This document shows positions 11,936-23,463 of a stretch of DNA of 64,000 nucleotides, piece by piece. The stretch is from contig JBAIAC010000057.1 of assembly GCA_037349315.1 (NCBI GenBank), positions 11,501,501 to 11,565,500 on the forward strand, given 5' to 3'. The first letter of the stretch is position 1. Every line of letters starts with the position of its first letter. The position numbers and the translations under genes are program-made. The notes below the pieces were generated by a model. It worked only from the letters and a program-made list of their open reading frames with translations, was not told where the DNA came from and searched no databases. Origin of the DNA: Chelydra serpentina (Eukaryota; Chordata; Testudines; Chelydridae).

Positions 11936-12762
11936 CCCCGATGCTAAGGCAGGGCAAAGCATTAGCATGATGACACTCCCTGCTCCTTGGCACCTTGTGC
12001 TGGACCTGAGGCCCCCAGACTGGCTACAAGGAGGTGCGTGGGGGGAGGAGAACTGCCTGGTGATTTAACACAGCCAGGACCTTATTTCACAGCGAAGGAA
12101 TGTTCTGGGGAGGTGGGGATGACTCACGCTGGAGAACACGCAGCTGTTCGAGCCGGCTTTTGCGCAGGCTTTCGGAGGCGGCAGAACCTTCCTCCTCTGG
12201 AAGTCAGCCCCGCTTGGGTGCCAGCATCAGGCCCGGCGGAGGCCTCTGCCGGGCCGCACTGGACAGCAGGGGCAGGTGGTGCTTCCTCCTGCCGGAGCTC
12301 TGCCCAGGAGTGGGGTCCCCGCCTGCAAAGGGGACCAGGCCCAAGCCGCAGCAAATGCACATCTCACTCAGCCACGTTTCCCTTCTGTCTGGGCTGGTCA
12401 GGCCATTAAAGGGCACGTTCTGGGGGCTGGATTGCGAGCAGCTTCCCCGCTCCATAGGATCTGAGGGATCCCCTGCAAACAAGGGGGCATAGGGGCTCTC
12501 AGCCAGATACCCAGAACGTGCAGAGCAGGCTGGAGAACGGGTGGGGAAGAGGAGATGGGGCGGTTAGAGATGGCGGTGGGAGGCAGGTCTGGGGAGAGGG
12601 CTGGTCAGAAGGGGTCAGGGAGGTTTTGGAGGCAAGGGGGGCAGCTGCCCATGGGAGGAAGGGGAAGGTGAGGGGTGGGGACAAGCACATGCAACCTGGC
12701 CAGGGCCCTGTGCTGACACCTAGCGCCAGCTCTGTGCCTGACACCGTAGTGTGGAACCTACA

Positions 12763-13141
12763 GGTATGTCTACACTGCTGGGATCTGACTCGGGTTTGAG
12801 CCCCAGCCACTGCTGCTCACACACACACACCCGTCAGGATGACTCGGGTCAGGAAGCACGCAGGTCCTAGGACCCTGATGGGGGAGTTGGTTAGAGCCCA
12901 AGTCCCTGTGTGACCCGGATCCAAGTCCTGCCATTTGCAGTGAAGACGCAGCTCAAGCCGCGGACGCGCGTTGGAAGGTCTGCGCAGCGCAGGGCGGGTG
13001 CGTGAGCCCGGCTGGGAGACCCGGGGCCAGCAATGCTCAGCCCCGGTTTACATTGCACTGTGGACACTCAAACAGGGGCTTGGAAACACCGAGTCCACAA
13101 GCCTGGCGGGGCCCAGGGTTAGTGCGCGGTGTAGACATACC
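12763..13141. mobile_element. hAT-type non-autonomous element
   Basis: Perfect 13-bp inverted ends GGTATGTCTACAC and GTGTAGACATACC bound a 379-bp non-coding segment. Ends of the TGTCTACAC type are typical of the abundant hAT-derived MITEs of turtles. The flanks show no clear 8-bp duplication. A short (CA)n run lies inside at about 12818-12830. Confidence 0.75.
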
Positions 13142-15340
13142 AGAGAAGAGGGCAGGGAGCGGGACCGCCTGGGGCTTCCCTCCGGCCAAGTCACTGCCGC
13201 CTGCCCCCAGACATTTCTCATTGTCAGGAGTCGCGCCTGCTGCAGCCACTAGCCCCAGCCCCTCGGCTGCCACGTTCAGCCCCCTCCTGCCCAGCTGCAG
13301 TGTCACTCCCCATGAGAGCATGCTGGACGCGGGCCGAGGCCGGGCAGGCCCCTCGTGGGTGGGGGGAGCCCTGGTGAAAGAGCCAGTCCCATGGCAGCAG
13401 CGAGGAAGACCAGTGCTGCCCAACCCGCTGCCCAGTGTGCCCGCTCCGGTTTGGCCACGCGGCCCCTTTGTTATGGCAGAGGGCTGGCAGGGCCAATCCT
13501 GAGTGGGCCGCAGAGCAGCCAGTGCCAATCTCCTCACCCCAGCTATGGGCTGCACTCAGTTATTACACTGCCTCCTGCCCTGAAGCCTTTCCTGCTGCAG
13601 GCTCTCAGTGCTGGATTGCTAAGAATGAGACGCCCACAGGCGCTTATGGGAGGCAGCGAGCTCTTATGCGCATGGCTAGGGAAACTGAGGCACAGAGAGG
13701 TGATGCAATGTGGTCACACAGAGTCCATGGCATGGGGAGAAATGGTCCCGACAGTCACTGGTTAATTGCTGTTGCCTGTGGCCATGAGCTGCCCAGGTTT
13801 GGGAGCTGACCCAAACCATTTTTGGCTGAAGTTGGGGGATTTTGCTGCTGTGTGAGGCAGACACACACATACACTGCTAGCTAGTAGGAGTTCAAGTTTG
13901 TACAGGATGAGCACTTATGACAATCTAGCTTTATTTAGGTACCTAGATAGGACCTCAGCCCTTGAAAATGAAGCCCCCGCCCCCTATCCTGTCCAAATTC
14001 CAACTGGGTCATTGTAGTTTGATTTGGAAACTGGACTCAAATTGTGACATAGCTCATTGGACAGCTGCCACGTTCCACCCCAGAGGTAGCACCATTTCAG
14101 TGGTTAAGAGACACAACCTCCATATAAATAGTTTGAATGTTCACTAAGCGATTGCACTGAGATCTGTTTTGGAGGAAAGTTCTGTAAATGAGAGATCACT
14201 ATCTTTACATGTCACTGGAAAAGTAATTATATCTAGTTTTTTAATAAAGTCTTGGAAACAGCCTGAAAACTTGAAGTCCCAAGATATTAACCAGTCGACA
14301 TTTACAGGCAACCTTACACATTTTTTGGTAAGTTGGTTAGATTTTTATTCCTTTACAAGGATAAACTCAAATCAGCAGAACTCATTGATTTATAAAACGC
14401 TGAGTTACATGACACGGATCATTGAAGAGGGAGCTTTTCCAGAGAAATAAAGCGCTATATTGCAAATCCTCACTTATATTATGTTTGTCTCTTCACTGCC
14501 TTGGGAAGGCAAGGTAAATTATGACTTGGGACATAATTTACACCTCTAGAAAGAGGGTGTAAAATGAAACCAATTTGATTTACAAGGCAGTGGAGAATCA
14601 GATCCCCACATACTCAAGCCCCTTGATTCCAAAAGTACCATTCAAGGGAAAGGTTGAAAAATTAAGCCCTCAATACAATCAGTTTAAAGGAACTTAACTT
14701 GGAGCCAGAAATGAGCTCCATAAAGCAAGTTTTTATACACACAAAGGTCACCAGAAATATATCCCAGGAGCTCTATAAAATGCTCAGTAGAAACGATTAC
14801 AAAAACCTTGCATCTGCAACCCACACACTGGGAAGGTGAAACTGACTGAAAGTGAAATTGACGCGCTAAACGAAATGCCAATCAGCATCCACAGTGAGAA
14901 GTGCCTTCAGCATGCCCCGTACTGACAGTGCAAATCAGTGCAGGCGCTCCTGGTGAGGACGCACGCCGCCGACACAAGGCGTGTAAAACCTATTTAATTG
15001 CTGCGGTGTCCATCAACATAGGTTGGCTTAATTTTGTAGCGTAGACTTGCCTCAGGTCCGACAGCGAGGGCTTAGTAGAAGCAGGAGGAGGAAGTCTGTT
15101 TTCAAGCAGCTTTTCGTTTCACCCAGTGTCTCTTTAAAGCACGGAACAGACAGTACGTTATTAACTGGATACACAGATGGAGCCTGGAGGGAATAGGGAA
15201 GAGCCACAATTCAATCCCACTGAGCACCTTCAGCGCCTTCACCCTGAGATGGGATTAACAGGCCACTTGCAAGCCCCTGGAAATGTAAAACAAGGGGGGC
15301 AGAGCTTCTTCTTAGCGTACGGCGCAATGCACCTCAGGTG
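13142..15340. other. Gene-less stretch
   Basis: Mostly unique sequence, becoming AT-rich after 13900. A MIR-like fragment in minus orientation (GGGAAACTGAGGCACAGAGA) lies near 13675-13790. The plus-strand ORF at 14169-14450 (93 codons) has no recognisable domain and is probably chance. Confidence 0.4.
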
Positions 15341-15374
15341 GCATGTGACCTAAGTTCCCGCTAAGCTGCTCTGC

Positions 15375-15700
15375 CCTGGCCCCGGGGCTGCTGAGGTGAA
15401 AAAGAGCTGGGGGGGAGCCCTCTCTCCCCACTGCAGCCCTGGGGCAGCCTGCACCCCAAACCCCTCATCCTCAGGCCCACCCCAGAGCCCTCCCGCCCAG
15501 CCAGAGCCCTCACCCCCCCCACCCCAACCCTCTGCTCCAGCCCTGAGCCCACTCCTGCACCCCAAACCCCTCATCCCCAGCCCCACCCCAGAGCCCTCCC
15601 CCACAGCCAGAGCCCTCACCCTCCCACACCCCAACCCTCTACCCTAGCCCTGAGCCCCCTCCCACACTCCGAACCCCTCGGCCCCCTCCCCCGCCACACA
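15375..15700. repeat. C-rich minisatellite within a transposon-derived repeat
   Basis: Degenerate tandem units built from CACCCCAGAGCCCTCCC, CAGCCAGAGCCCTCACC and CACCCCAAACCCCTCATCC. The complementary units occur inside the hAT element at 63625-64000. The right flank (CTCCATATTAGTGCACATAA) looks like the end of a transposon, so the array is probably the internal part of an element. Confidence 0.7.
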
Positions 15701-15764
15701 TGACCTCCATATTAGTGCACATAACATTCATTCCGCACATGGATGTAAAAAATTACACTTTTCA

Positions 15765-16230
15765 TGAAGCAATCATAGAATCATAGGACTGGGAAGGGAC
15801 CTCAAGAGGTCATCTAGTCCAGTCCCCTGCACTCATGGCAGGACTAAGTATTATCTAGACCATTCCTGACAGGTGTTTGTCTAACCTGCTCTTAATCGCC
15901 AATGATGGAGAGTCCACAACTTCCCTAGGCAATTTATTCCAGTGCTTAACCACCCTGACAGTTAGGAAGTTTTTCCTAATGTCCAACCTAAATCTCCTTT
16001 GCTGCAATTTAAGCCCATTGCTGCTGGTCCTATCCTCAGAGGTTAAGAAGAACAATTTTTCTCCCTCCTCCTTGTAACAACCTTTTGTGTACTTGAAAAC
16101 TGTTATCATGTCCCCTCTCAGGCTTCTCTTTTCCAGACAAAACAAACCCAGTTTTTTCAGTCTTCCCTCATAGGTCACGTTTTCTAGACCTTTCATCATT
16201 TTTGTTGCTCTTCTCTGCTCTCCCTATCTG
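15765..16230 (-). mobile_element. CR1 LINE 3' fragment
   Basis: Minus-strand translation gives the C-terminal end of the CR1 ORF2 protein: MMKGLENVTYEGRLKKLGLF, then [17 protein letters not shown] and VVKHWNKLPREVVDSPS. It ends in the typical CR1 tail (plus strand TCATCTAGTCCAGTCCCCTG) with repeated TCATAGAA octamers near 15775. The copy is 5'-truncated and lacks most of the reverse transcriptase. Confidence 0.9.
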
Positions 16231-16436
16231 ACCTGTCTGGCCCCATCCTCAAAGGAAACCTGCAAAGACACTGGATTTCTAGCTTATTACAATGATCTGT
16301 AATGCACTAACAACACCTCCACAGCTGCTACTCCCCGTCCTTTCCTCCCTGTGACTGGAGGGGTGTTAATGGGCCCTTGAAATGTGTTAAACAATCTGCT
16401 CCATCTTGTCTTTAGCTGTGACACTCTGAGTACACT

Positions 16437-16530
16437 TCCCAGAGCTGAAGAGCTCTGTGCAGCTCGAAAGCTGGTCTCTCTCACCAACAGAAGTTGGTCC
16501 AATAAAAGATATTCCCTCCCCCACCTTGAC
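16437..16530 (+). mobile_element. Interspersed repeat with hammerhead-like core, related family, copy A
   Basis: CTGAAGAGCTCTGTGCAGCT continues into CGAAAGCTGG, then CTCTCACCAACAGAAGTTGG and TCCAATAAAAGATATTCCC. A diverged copy lies at 17462-17592. GAGCT and AGCTC flank a short loop before CGAAAGC. Confidence 0.7.
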
Positions 16531-19500
16531 CCTCATTAGAGTCCGTTGATGGGAGTCCCTGACCTTCTCTGCTAGCTCACGGCTCAGGCCGGCGGCTTAC
16601 GCTGGTTATATAAGGTTAACTTTATTAGTGACTTACTGTGCTGAAGTCACAAGCCCATTAAGACGAGGAGGTTTCCCGGGGTTGTGTAATATACATTAGA
16701 AGTTCCCACAAGGAAAACAGCCGTAAGCAGAGAGGCAGTGATTGTGGAGATGCTTGACGGACAGCTGCTTGGTTCATGGCAGATGGCAGAGTAATCGGAG
16801 TCACGAAGGGGGAAGAGGCGATATGAAGGGGGAGGAGGAGACGGGACAGTAACAACTCAGCTGGAGCCTTGAACAATAGATCACACTCCCATCCTGCTGC
16901 TGGCCTGACAAGAGCCGGAGGGCCCCATCCTGAGAGGTGCTGGTAGTAGAAAGCCCAGGCTAAACTACAGGAGCACGCCGATCAGTCCAAGTCTGCTCAA
17001 GCTTCAGGAAACATCCAGGTCACCCTGAGTGTGCTGAGAGCCTTAACCTGTATGGAGCTAGCCATCCTCATACCCACCTGTGTTCTCTCATTTGCATAGC
17101 CCCTCCCCATCCCATAACCTGAGACCTACGTTTCCGTTGCGAAGCAAGGAGTGGAGAGCACCTGGCAGGATTGGGCCCACCTATGGGCAGATGATTTGGC
17201 ATGACGGGATGAAGGGGTTGGGGTGAAGATTTTGTCGGGGTTTGAAGGGAGCCCATCGAGTCACACCGGGCCAGCGTGTTCACTGTTGTTGAATGAACGT
17301 GTTTCAGAGTCTGATGGGTCCCTTTTCTAAGCCTCGAATAAAGTGTATTCAATACGTTTCTGAATTTGGGGGCATAGTTTTTTAATTTAGATCTTGAAAA
17401 GCAACGGAACGTTACCACGAATTCTCATGCATACGCAGCTTTGCAAGAATCACAGGCCTGGGCCGGAAAAAGAGTTCTGTGTAGCTCAAATGTTTGTCTC
17501 TCTCACCAACAGAAGTTGGCCCAGTAAGAGAAATGACCTCACCTGCCTTGTCTCTCTAATATTCTGGGGCCAACGTGGCTACAACCAGACTGCAAAGTTC
17601 TGTCTAAAGGCAGGGATGGTGCAAACCAACATTCTGCAAGTTCCCCCCCACATGTCCGCCGGCACACCCAGCACCTCAGCAGACCACACCCCCTCGCTCA
17701 AGGAGAGGGGCCACTAAAAGTCAGGGCCAGCAGGCTCTTGAAAAAGGGACCCAGAATTCGGTGAGCTGAATTCATCTGGAACAAAGCAGTGAATTAACGC
17801 AAAGCAGAAAGATGTTTGGGACATTAAATCTAGGGCTGGTCCCCCCCAAAAAGAAGAAGGTATTTTCTGCACAAAAATGTGTTGAACAAAATGAACATTT
17901 TTTGCTTGTTGAAATGTTTCATAGAATGCTTAGATTTTTGTATAAAGAAAAGGTTCATGTCTGTTTGAACTGAAATATTTGGTTTCATTGCGGTTCTCCC
18001 CCTTTTTCTCTGCCCCCTCCAAATGGAAACCACAAACATTTGATTTGGAAGGATACATTTTCATTTTGATTCATTGGGGATGGGGGGGGGGGGAATCTAT
18101 GAATTTCTCTTCTACTGACAATCAGGCCCAGTCTATTCATGGTGTTTATTTCAGTAGCGACTAAGCCAACACTGCGCTAGACATGGTAGAGTAGTAGAAG
18201 GTCTTCGCCCCGAAGAACTTACAGTATAAATAAGCATAGCTGCTGGAGAGATACCCCTCAGTCACCAGGAAAGGGATACAGACAGTGTTATGGGCAGGGG
18301 AAGAAGAAATCAGGGCTCCTCGGATCCATTTCCAGTTCTGCTACTGACTTATTGAATGCCCTGGGCAAGTCACTTTACTTCAGTGAGCTAGATTCTGATT
18401 TCACTTGTGCTGGGGTAAACCCACAGTGGCTCTGTTAGCCAAAGTCAGGGGGAGCATAAGATGTTCAGCATTTTGGCACTGGTGTTATGCACCTTCATCA
18501 TGGACCAGGATGTCATTGTGTCAGGCGCTGTACAAACACTGATCAAAAAGACAGTCCCTGCCCCAGAGAGCTTGCAGTCCAAGTAACGTTTGCATCGGAG
18601 GAAGCTCCAAGTGCTTTACAGAATGCTACTGAAGTGAAACATATTAATATCACTGGGGTAAATTTTGATCTCAACAACACGGGAGGAAACCCACAAGCCT
18701 TGGTGGCCAGGTATAAGAGAATTAACTTTGATCCTGTGAGTATAGGAATCTAAGCGACACCAACACATTTAGGCCACTTCTACACCTAAAACTTAGATAC
18801 AGCTAGCTATGTCACTCCGGGCTGTGAAAAGATTGACCTAGCCCTCCGTGTAGACGCAGCCCCTGATGGAAGGATTCTTCTATTGACCTGGCTTCCCGTC
18901 TCTCGGAGAGATGGATTTACTACATTGATGCAAAACCCCCTTCCATCGATGTAGGAAGCATCTACATTATAGTGCACAGCTTCAGCATCATAGCTGGGTC
19001 ACTGTCGCAGAGATGTACCTTGGGTCCCTAACCCGCCTATTTGCCATTATTCAGTGCAGATAAAGCCCTACCTTGAGTCGACAGAGGATAGGGCAGCAAG
19101 CATACAAAAGATGCATTATTAATGAGCTAGATAATTGAGTCACGCGTTTTCCAGACACTAAACTATTTAATTCTTTTTTTGGTACCATTCTATTATTTAT
19201 TTGTAGATTAATTTTTCTGCCGGGTAAATAAAAGGTGCAAAATGTCAGCAGGCTCTCACACTGGAATGACAATCAGCACCGCCAGATTCTCTCTTAACCC
19301 TCTTTGCACATCTATTTGCTTTTGCTATTTTCTGTGTGGCTGAACAGCAAGATTTTCCAGGGCGCCACATGAAAGTGTAGGAGGATACAGCTCTGATGTC
19401 TTAGTCCCTAAAGGGTTAAATAAGAAACATCACCTAGTGGCATGCTTCCTGGTACAAGAAAGAGGCGTGAGGTAGAGGTCTGAGCACAGACCTTGGAGGT

Positions 19501-20962
19501 CCCGAGTTGTAATCTTGGCTCTGGTGCCAACGCCTCTACGACCACATCTCCATAGTATCTCAGCACCTCACAAACGTTCATCATCATATTTCCCTACCTG
19601 AGATGTTATTATCCCATTATACAGACTGGGAACTGCAGCACGGAAAGATTAGCTGCTTTGCCTAAGGTCGCACAGGGAAGAAGATGAGAATAAACTCAAA
19701 CACAAATGGAAGTCAGGAGCCTACATACCTTTGAGGATCTGGGCCGAAGTCTCCAGGAGTCTATAAAAGTTCCCCTTTCTGTAGCTGTGTGGAACCATCC
19801 TACACTTAGGGTATAGCATAGCCCAGAAATCTGGCTCCCAGCTCAATGCACTAGATCAAGCTTCCAATAAAACAAAGGTTCTTTGGGCCAGACCATCCTC
19901 CACTTCCCTGGGCAGAAGGGGCTGACCGTCTGGTGTGGCAGACATGGGGTGGAAAGGAGGGCATGCTTCCTCGAGGGCATCGCATCCGCCTCCCATGGAC
20001 ACCCTAGAATCCCCCTTCCTCAGAGTTCTGGCTGTGGGGTCAAACATGGAGCCAGGGTTGGGTAGAGCAGGGGAGCAGACACCATCATCCCCTGATGCTG
20101 GCCCATCCACTATCCAAGTAGCGTTAACTCCTGGGGCAGGGTAGCACGGCTCCCATGTGACACTGCCAGACATGGGGAGGGCAGAAAATGCAGCAGCCCA
20201 GGGAAGCTGACCCTCCTCCAGGAACCGCACAGTACCGCGGCCTGCAGGGATGGGAAGCAGACTCCTTCCCTTTGATGGAAACTCTGCAAGCCCAACCTCA
20301 CAGTATTCCTTGAGCCTATCACACTCCTCCCTCGGGTCTCTCTGTGGCCTTTGGCTCTAATGGCGCATGTCCCCTCCAGGGTCTCCCATTCACCCCTCCC
20401 TCTTATTGCAATACATTAAGTACCAGTATGAATCGACACCACCACTCGAAGAGCATAGAACCAGGAGTCCCAACTCCCAGCCCCCTGGTCTAATAGCTAG
20501 CCCCCCCACTCGCCTCCCAGAGCCAGGGATAGAACCCAGGAGTCCCACCCCATTCCCAGCCACCTGCTCTGGCCACAAGATGGGCGTGTCTTGTCTCTAA
20601 ACACACCCCGGTTCATGGAGCAGACCACAAGCCCTTTTCTGCTCCCCTGTACATCCGCGTAATGCTGGAGCTGCTGCTCCCTGAGTTCATTGTGGCTTTG
20701 CTGCAAAAGCCGAGTTTGGCCTCCCATGAGTAAGCTGCACATTAGCTGCAGCGAGGTTTGGCTGAGTGCAACGGATAGTTCATATCGCAGCCATGTTTAT
20801 TTTAGATTTGTCTCTTTACAGGTCCACAACTGCACAAAATGATGCTGGGCCCGACAATACGTCGCTAACACCAGCATTACAACATTTGATACACATTAAG
20901 GTGGGACTCTAATGTGTTCTCAAGCAGCATTTCTTGCTCTGCCTGTCTGTCAATTTCACTTA
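16531..20962. other. Gene-less stretch with repeats
   Basis: Outside the repeat at 17462-17592 it contains a MIR-like fragment (18290-18385), hAT-like debris with TGTAGACGCAG ends (about 18775-18965), a poly-G run (18077-18090) and a minus-strand MIR-like piece (about 19580-19690). No exon was recognised. Confidence 0.45.
17462..17592 (+). mobile_element. Interspersed repeat with hammerhead-like core, related family, copy B
   Basis: AGAGTTCTGTGTAGCTCAAA, CTCTCACCAACAGAAGTTGG and then CTTGTCTCTCTAATATTCTG repeat the order seen in copy A. The end CCAACGTGGCTACAAC parallels the ACTAACACGGCTGC end of the other hammerhead-like family. Here GAAA is degraded to AAAT. Confidence 0.65.
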
Positions 20963-21115
20963 GAATCATAGAATATCAGGGTTGGAATGGACCTTAGTAG
21001 GTCATCTAGTCCAACCCCCTGCTCACAGCAGGACCAATCCCCAATTTTTGCCCCATCCCTAAATGGCCCCTCAAGGATTGAACTCACAATCCTGGGTTTA
21101 GCAGGCCAATGCTAT
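20963..21115 (-). mobile_element. Cry I-type tRNA-derived SINE, head truncated
   Basis: The plus strand reads AATCATAGAATATCAGGG (the CR1-like tail) through GCTCACAGCAGGACCAATCC and CAAGGATTGAACTCACAATC (complement of the B box) to TTTAGCAGGCCAATGC. It stops before the A box, so the tRNA-like 5' end of the SINE is missing. Confidence 0.9.
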
Positions 21116-22129
21116 GGATGGGAATATATTTTGGTCAGTTTGCATAAGGTGAAATCGACGTTTACCAATAACAATCTACAACCAAACAAAGAGGCTGTGA
21201 AATCGAGATGTTTCCCTACCTTTGTGAAGTGCTTTGAAATACAAAGCTTAAAAAGCACCAGGAAGAGCTAAGCGTGCTTGGTTAGGTCTTTTACAGATTC
21301 TTTGTCACATCTATAAAGTGCAAGATTCGGCACTGGGCATAATAAATAAGCCAAGAGTGTTAGAGCAGTGATGGGTCTTCAGTTAAAAATCCATCCAACA
21401 CAATTAGACTCCAGATCACACCAACAGGCAGTATTAGATCCAAGCTCCCAGCTATTAGACATTTAACTTCATGGGTTATTGGGTGCCACCTCACCCAGTT
21501 AAGGGGTGTTAAACTAAAGGTAACAAAATAAAGGCTTGTGCCCTTTTATTGCTTCTTTATAATGGATGAAGAGATGTTCCCCCACCCCCAAAAAAGTTTT
21601 CCTCTCGCTGGGTTTGTTTTGGCTTTAGAAATACCACGCCTATCATGACATTTTCCCTAGCTTTGCTGGAGAACTCTTTGGAGGCCTCAGAGTAGTGGAT
21701 TCTGAACTCTCTCAGGCCTTAAATGAAAGGGTCAGTGAATCTTCAACAAAGAGCTTTTCTCCTAAGCATCTCTACATAGGTGTCACCAACCCAGAGTAAA
21801 ACATTTGGAATAGAAAATTGCTTCCCCTCTCAGTTAGGAGAGTTTCTCTTGCATCTCCAGTCATCCGAACAGTCTTCCATCAAGAACAGGGCAGACAAGA
21901 CCTGAATATGTAAAAAAACCAAAACGAAATCCAGACTTTTTTGGCAAGTGGGGAGGGAGAAACCTTTCAGGGTTTCTTTTATACACCAGAAAGCTGAGGA
22001 GAGGGGGCAGAAGAGTGCCGGGCTTCCTTTCCTGATTGTGATTTCTCTGAAACGTGTAGCTATCTAAGTCACAGCACACCTCGCCATACAGAATGTCCTC
22101 CACACCTGGCACGTGCTCCACTTCGGAGC

Positions 22130-22640
22130 AAGCATTCCAGGGAGCGTGCCGAGGGTTGTGTGTGAACAGGCTCCGTGCGCAGTCGGCTCTGGCGCATTCC
22201 CAGTGTAGCTATAATTATTTCAAAGAGAGGGGAAGAGGGGGGAAAAGCATCTGCCTCAAGAGGGGGCGGGGGAGAGGCGCGTGCAGAACTGATCAGCACA
22301 GCCAGGGGAGGGGGGAGTGGTACACAGGGATCGTTCTGTTCATTTCTCAGCCTGCCTCTGGCACAAGCAACGGTGGAGCCGCTGTTTGATGGAAACCTGC
22401 CAGTGGCCTCTGCTGGAAGCCTGTTAACATTTTTCCATGATGCAGGCGGGGAGCCGGGGGGGGGGGGGGAGAGGGGGTTGATCTGGTACCAAACAGAGCC
22501 AAGGGTGGTTTGTTGTCTTCGGAGCCCCTTTGAGTGGCTGAGGGAGGAGAGCTGTGAAAATGCAGCAGGCAGGCGGGAAAGTTGAGACACGGGCTGGGTG
22601 CAGCCGCCCCTCATCGAGGTTCCCCCTGTGCCCCCATTAG
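22130..22640. promoter_or_regulatory. GC-rich, possibly regulatory block
   Basis: A locally GC-rich, purine-rich segment not matching any repeat I know. GGAATG/CATTCC occurs at least twice (near 22133 and 22195), with a CTATAATTATTTC-like AT segment beside it. CpG density is moderate and no exon is visible. A regulatory role is only a possibility. Confidence 0.2.
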
Positions 22641-23444
22641 GCCGGTGGGAGCAGAGAGTCGGGAGTTGCTCACTGACGCGCCCTGACTGGTGCAGGGTTG
22701 CTGGACTCTGGTCTGCCTAGGGCCCAGGAGAATAGCCCAGGGAACCTCGGCTAGCTCAGGTCATCAATGGAAGCTCAAAGCCTGGGCCTTGGAGGGGACA
22801 GCCAGAAGGAGCAGGGAATAGCCATGGGGAGGAGAACCCCTCCCCTCCCCCAGAGATGTACTTTGGACTTCATTGTATCCTCTTGGAAAAACAGTCAGGA
22901 TAGCCAGATTTACACAATCTGTCTTAATTAGGTGGTGCACTAAAGAAAGTGCCTTTGAAACAGGTTTCCACAACAGCTTGAATTCCAGCTTCTTCTCCTT
23001 TGTTGACCAGGAAGAACACCCTGCCTGGAACTCTCTACAGCACACAGCAGCACCTAGTGACAGAATAATTTACTGCAAGTAAACATTTTACAGCCGCCTA
23101 TAGCAAGATCCGTGTTCCATACGTGTGTCCTCTAGCCAGTTTCACCCAGCCAGCAGGTAGACACACAGGTCCTGGAGGGAGAGGGGTGTCTTGCTTTGTT
23201 CCACAGAGACTCCTTGTCACACTGTCTGGAGTGGTACACAACGGAGTACCCACCTCAGGGCAGGCTGTCAAAAACAGGGCAGACAGGTGGCATGTTCTAT
23301 AATTAGATTTCACCAAGCCAGGAACAAATGTGAGTTCCTGGATCACTATAACAGTCTTACCATGGAGTCAAACAGTCCTCTCCAGTCTATGTTTTCACCC
23401 ACACAAACCGGACTTAGTGATAAATGGTCTCTTATTTCAAATAC

Positions 23445-23463
23445 ATAAATAAATAAATAAATC
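23445..23463. repeat. (AAAT)n microsatellite
   Basis: Four to five tandem AAAT units following ATACAT. Confidence 0.9.

Larger units (their letters stand above)
9700..12762. other. Gene-less stretch with MIR-like SINEs
   Basis: Contains MIR-like fragments at about 10040-10215, 11055-11240 and 11800-11935, and a (TC)n microsatellite at 10731-10746. The rest appears unique. No exon was recognised, including any that would follow the candidate plus-strand donor at 9695. Confidence 0.45.

Noticed and set aside
15855..16199. 114-codon minus-strand ORF as a host gene
   Set aside because: The peptide is the CR1 LINE ORF2 C-terminus and is followed by the CR1 3' tail.
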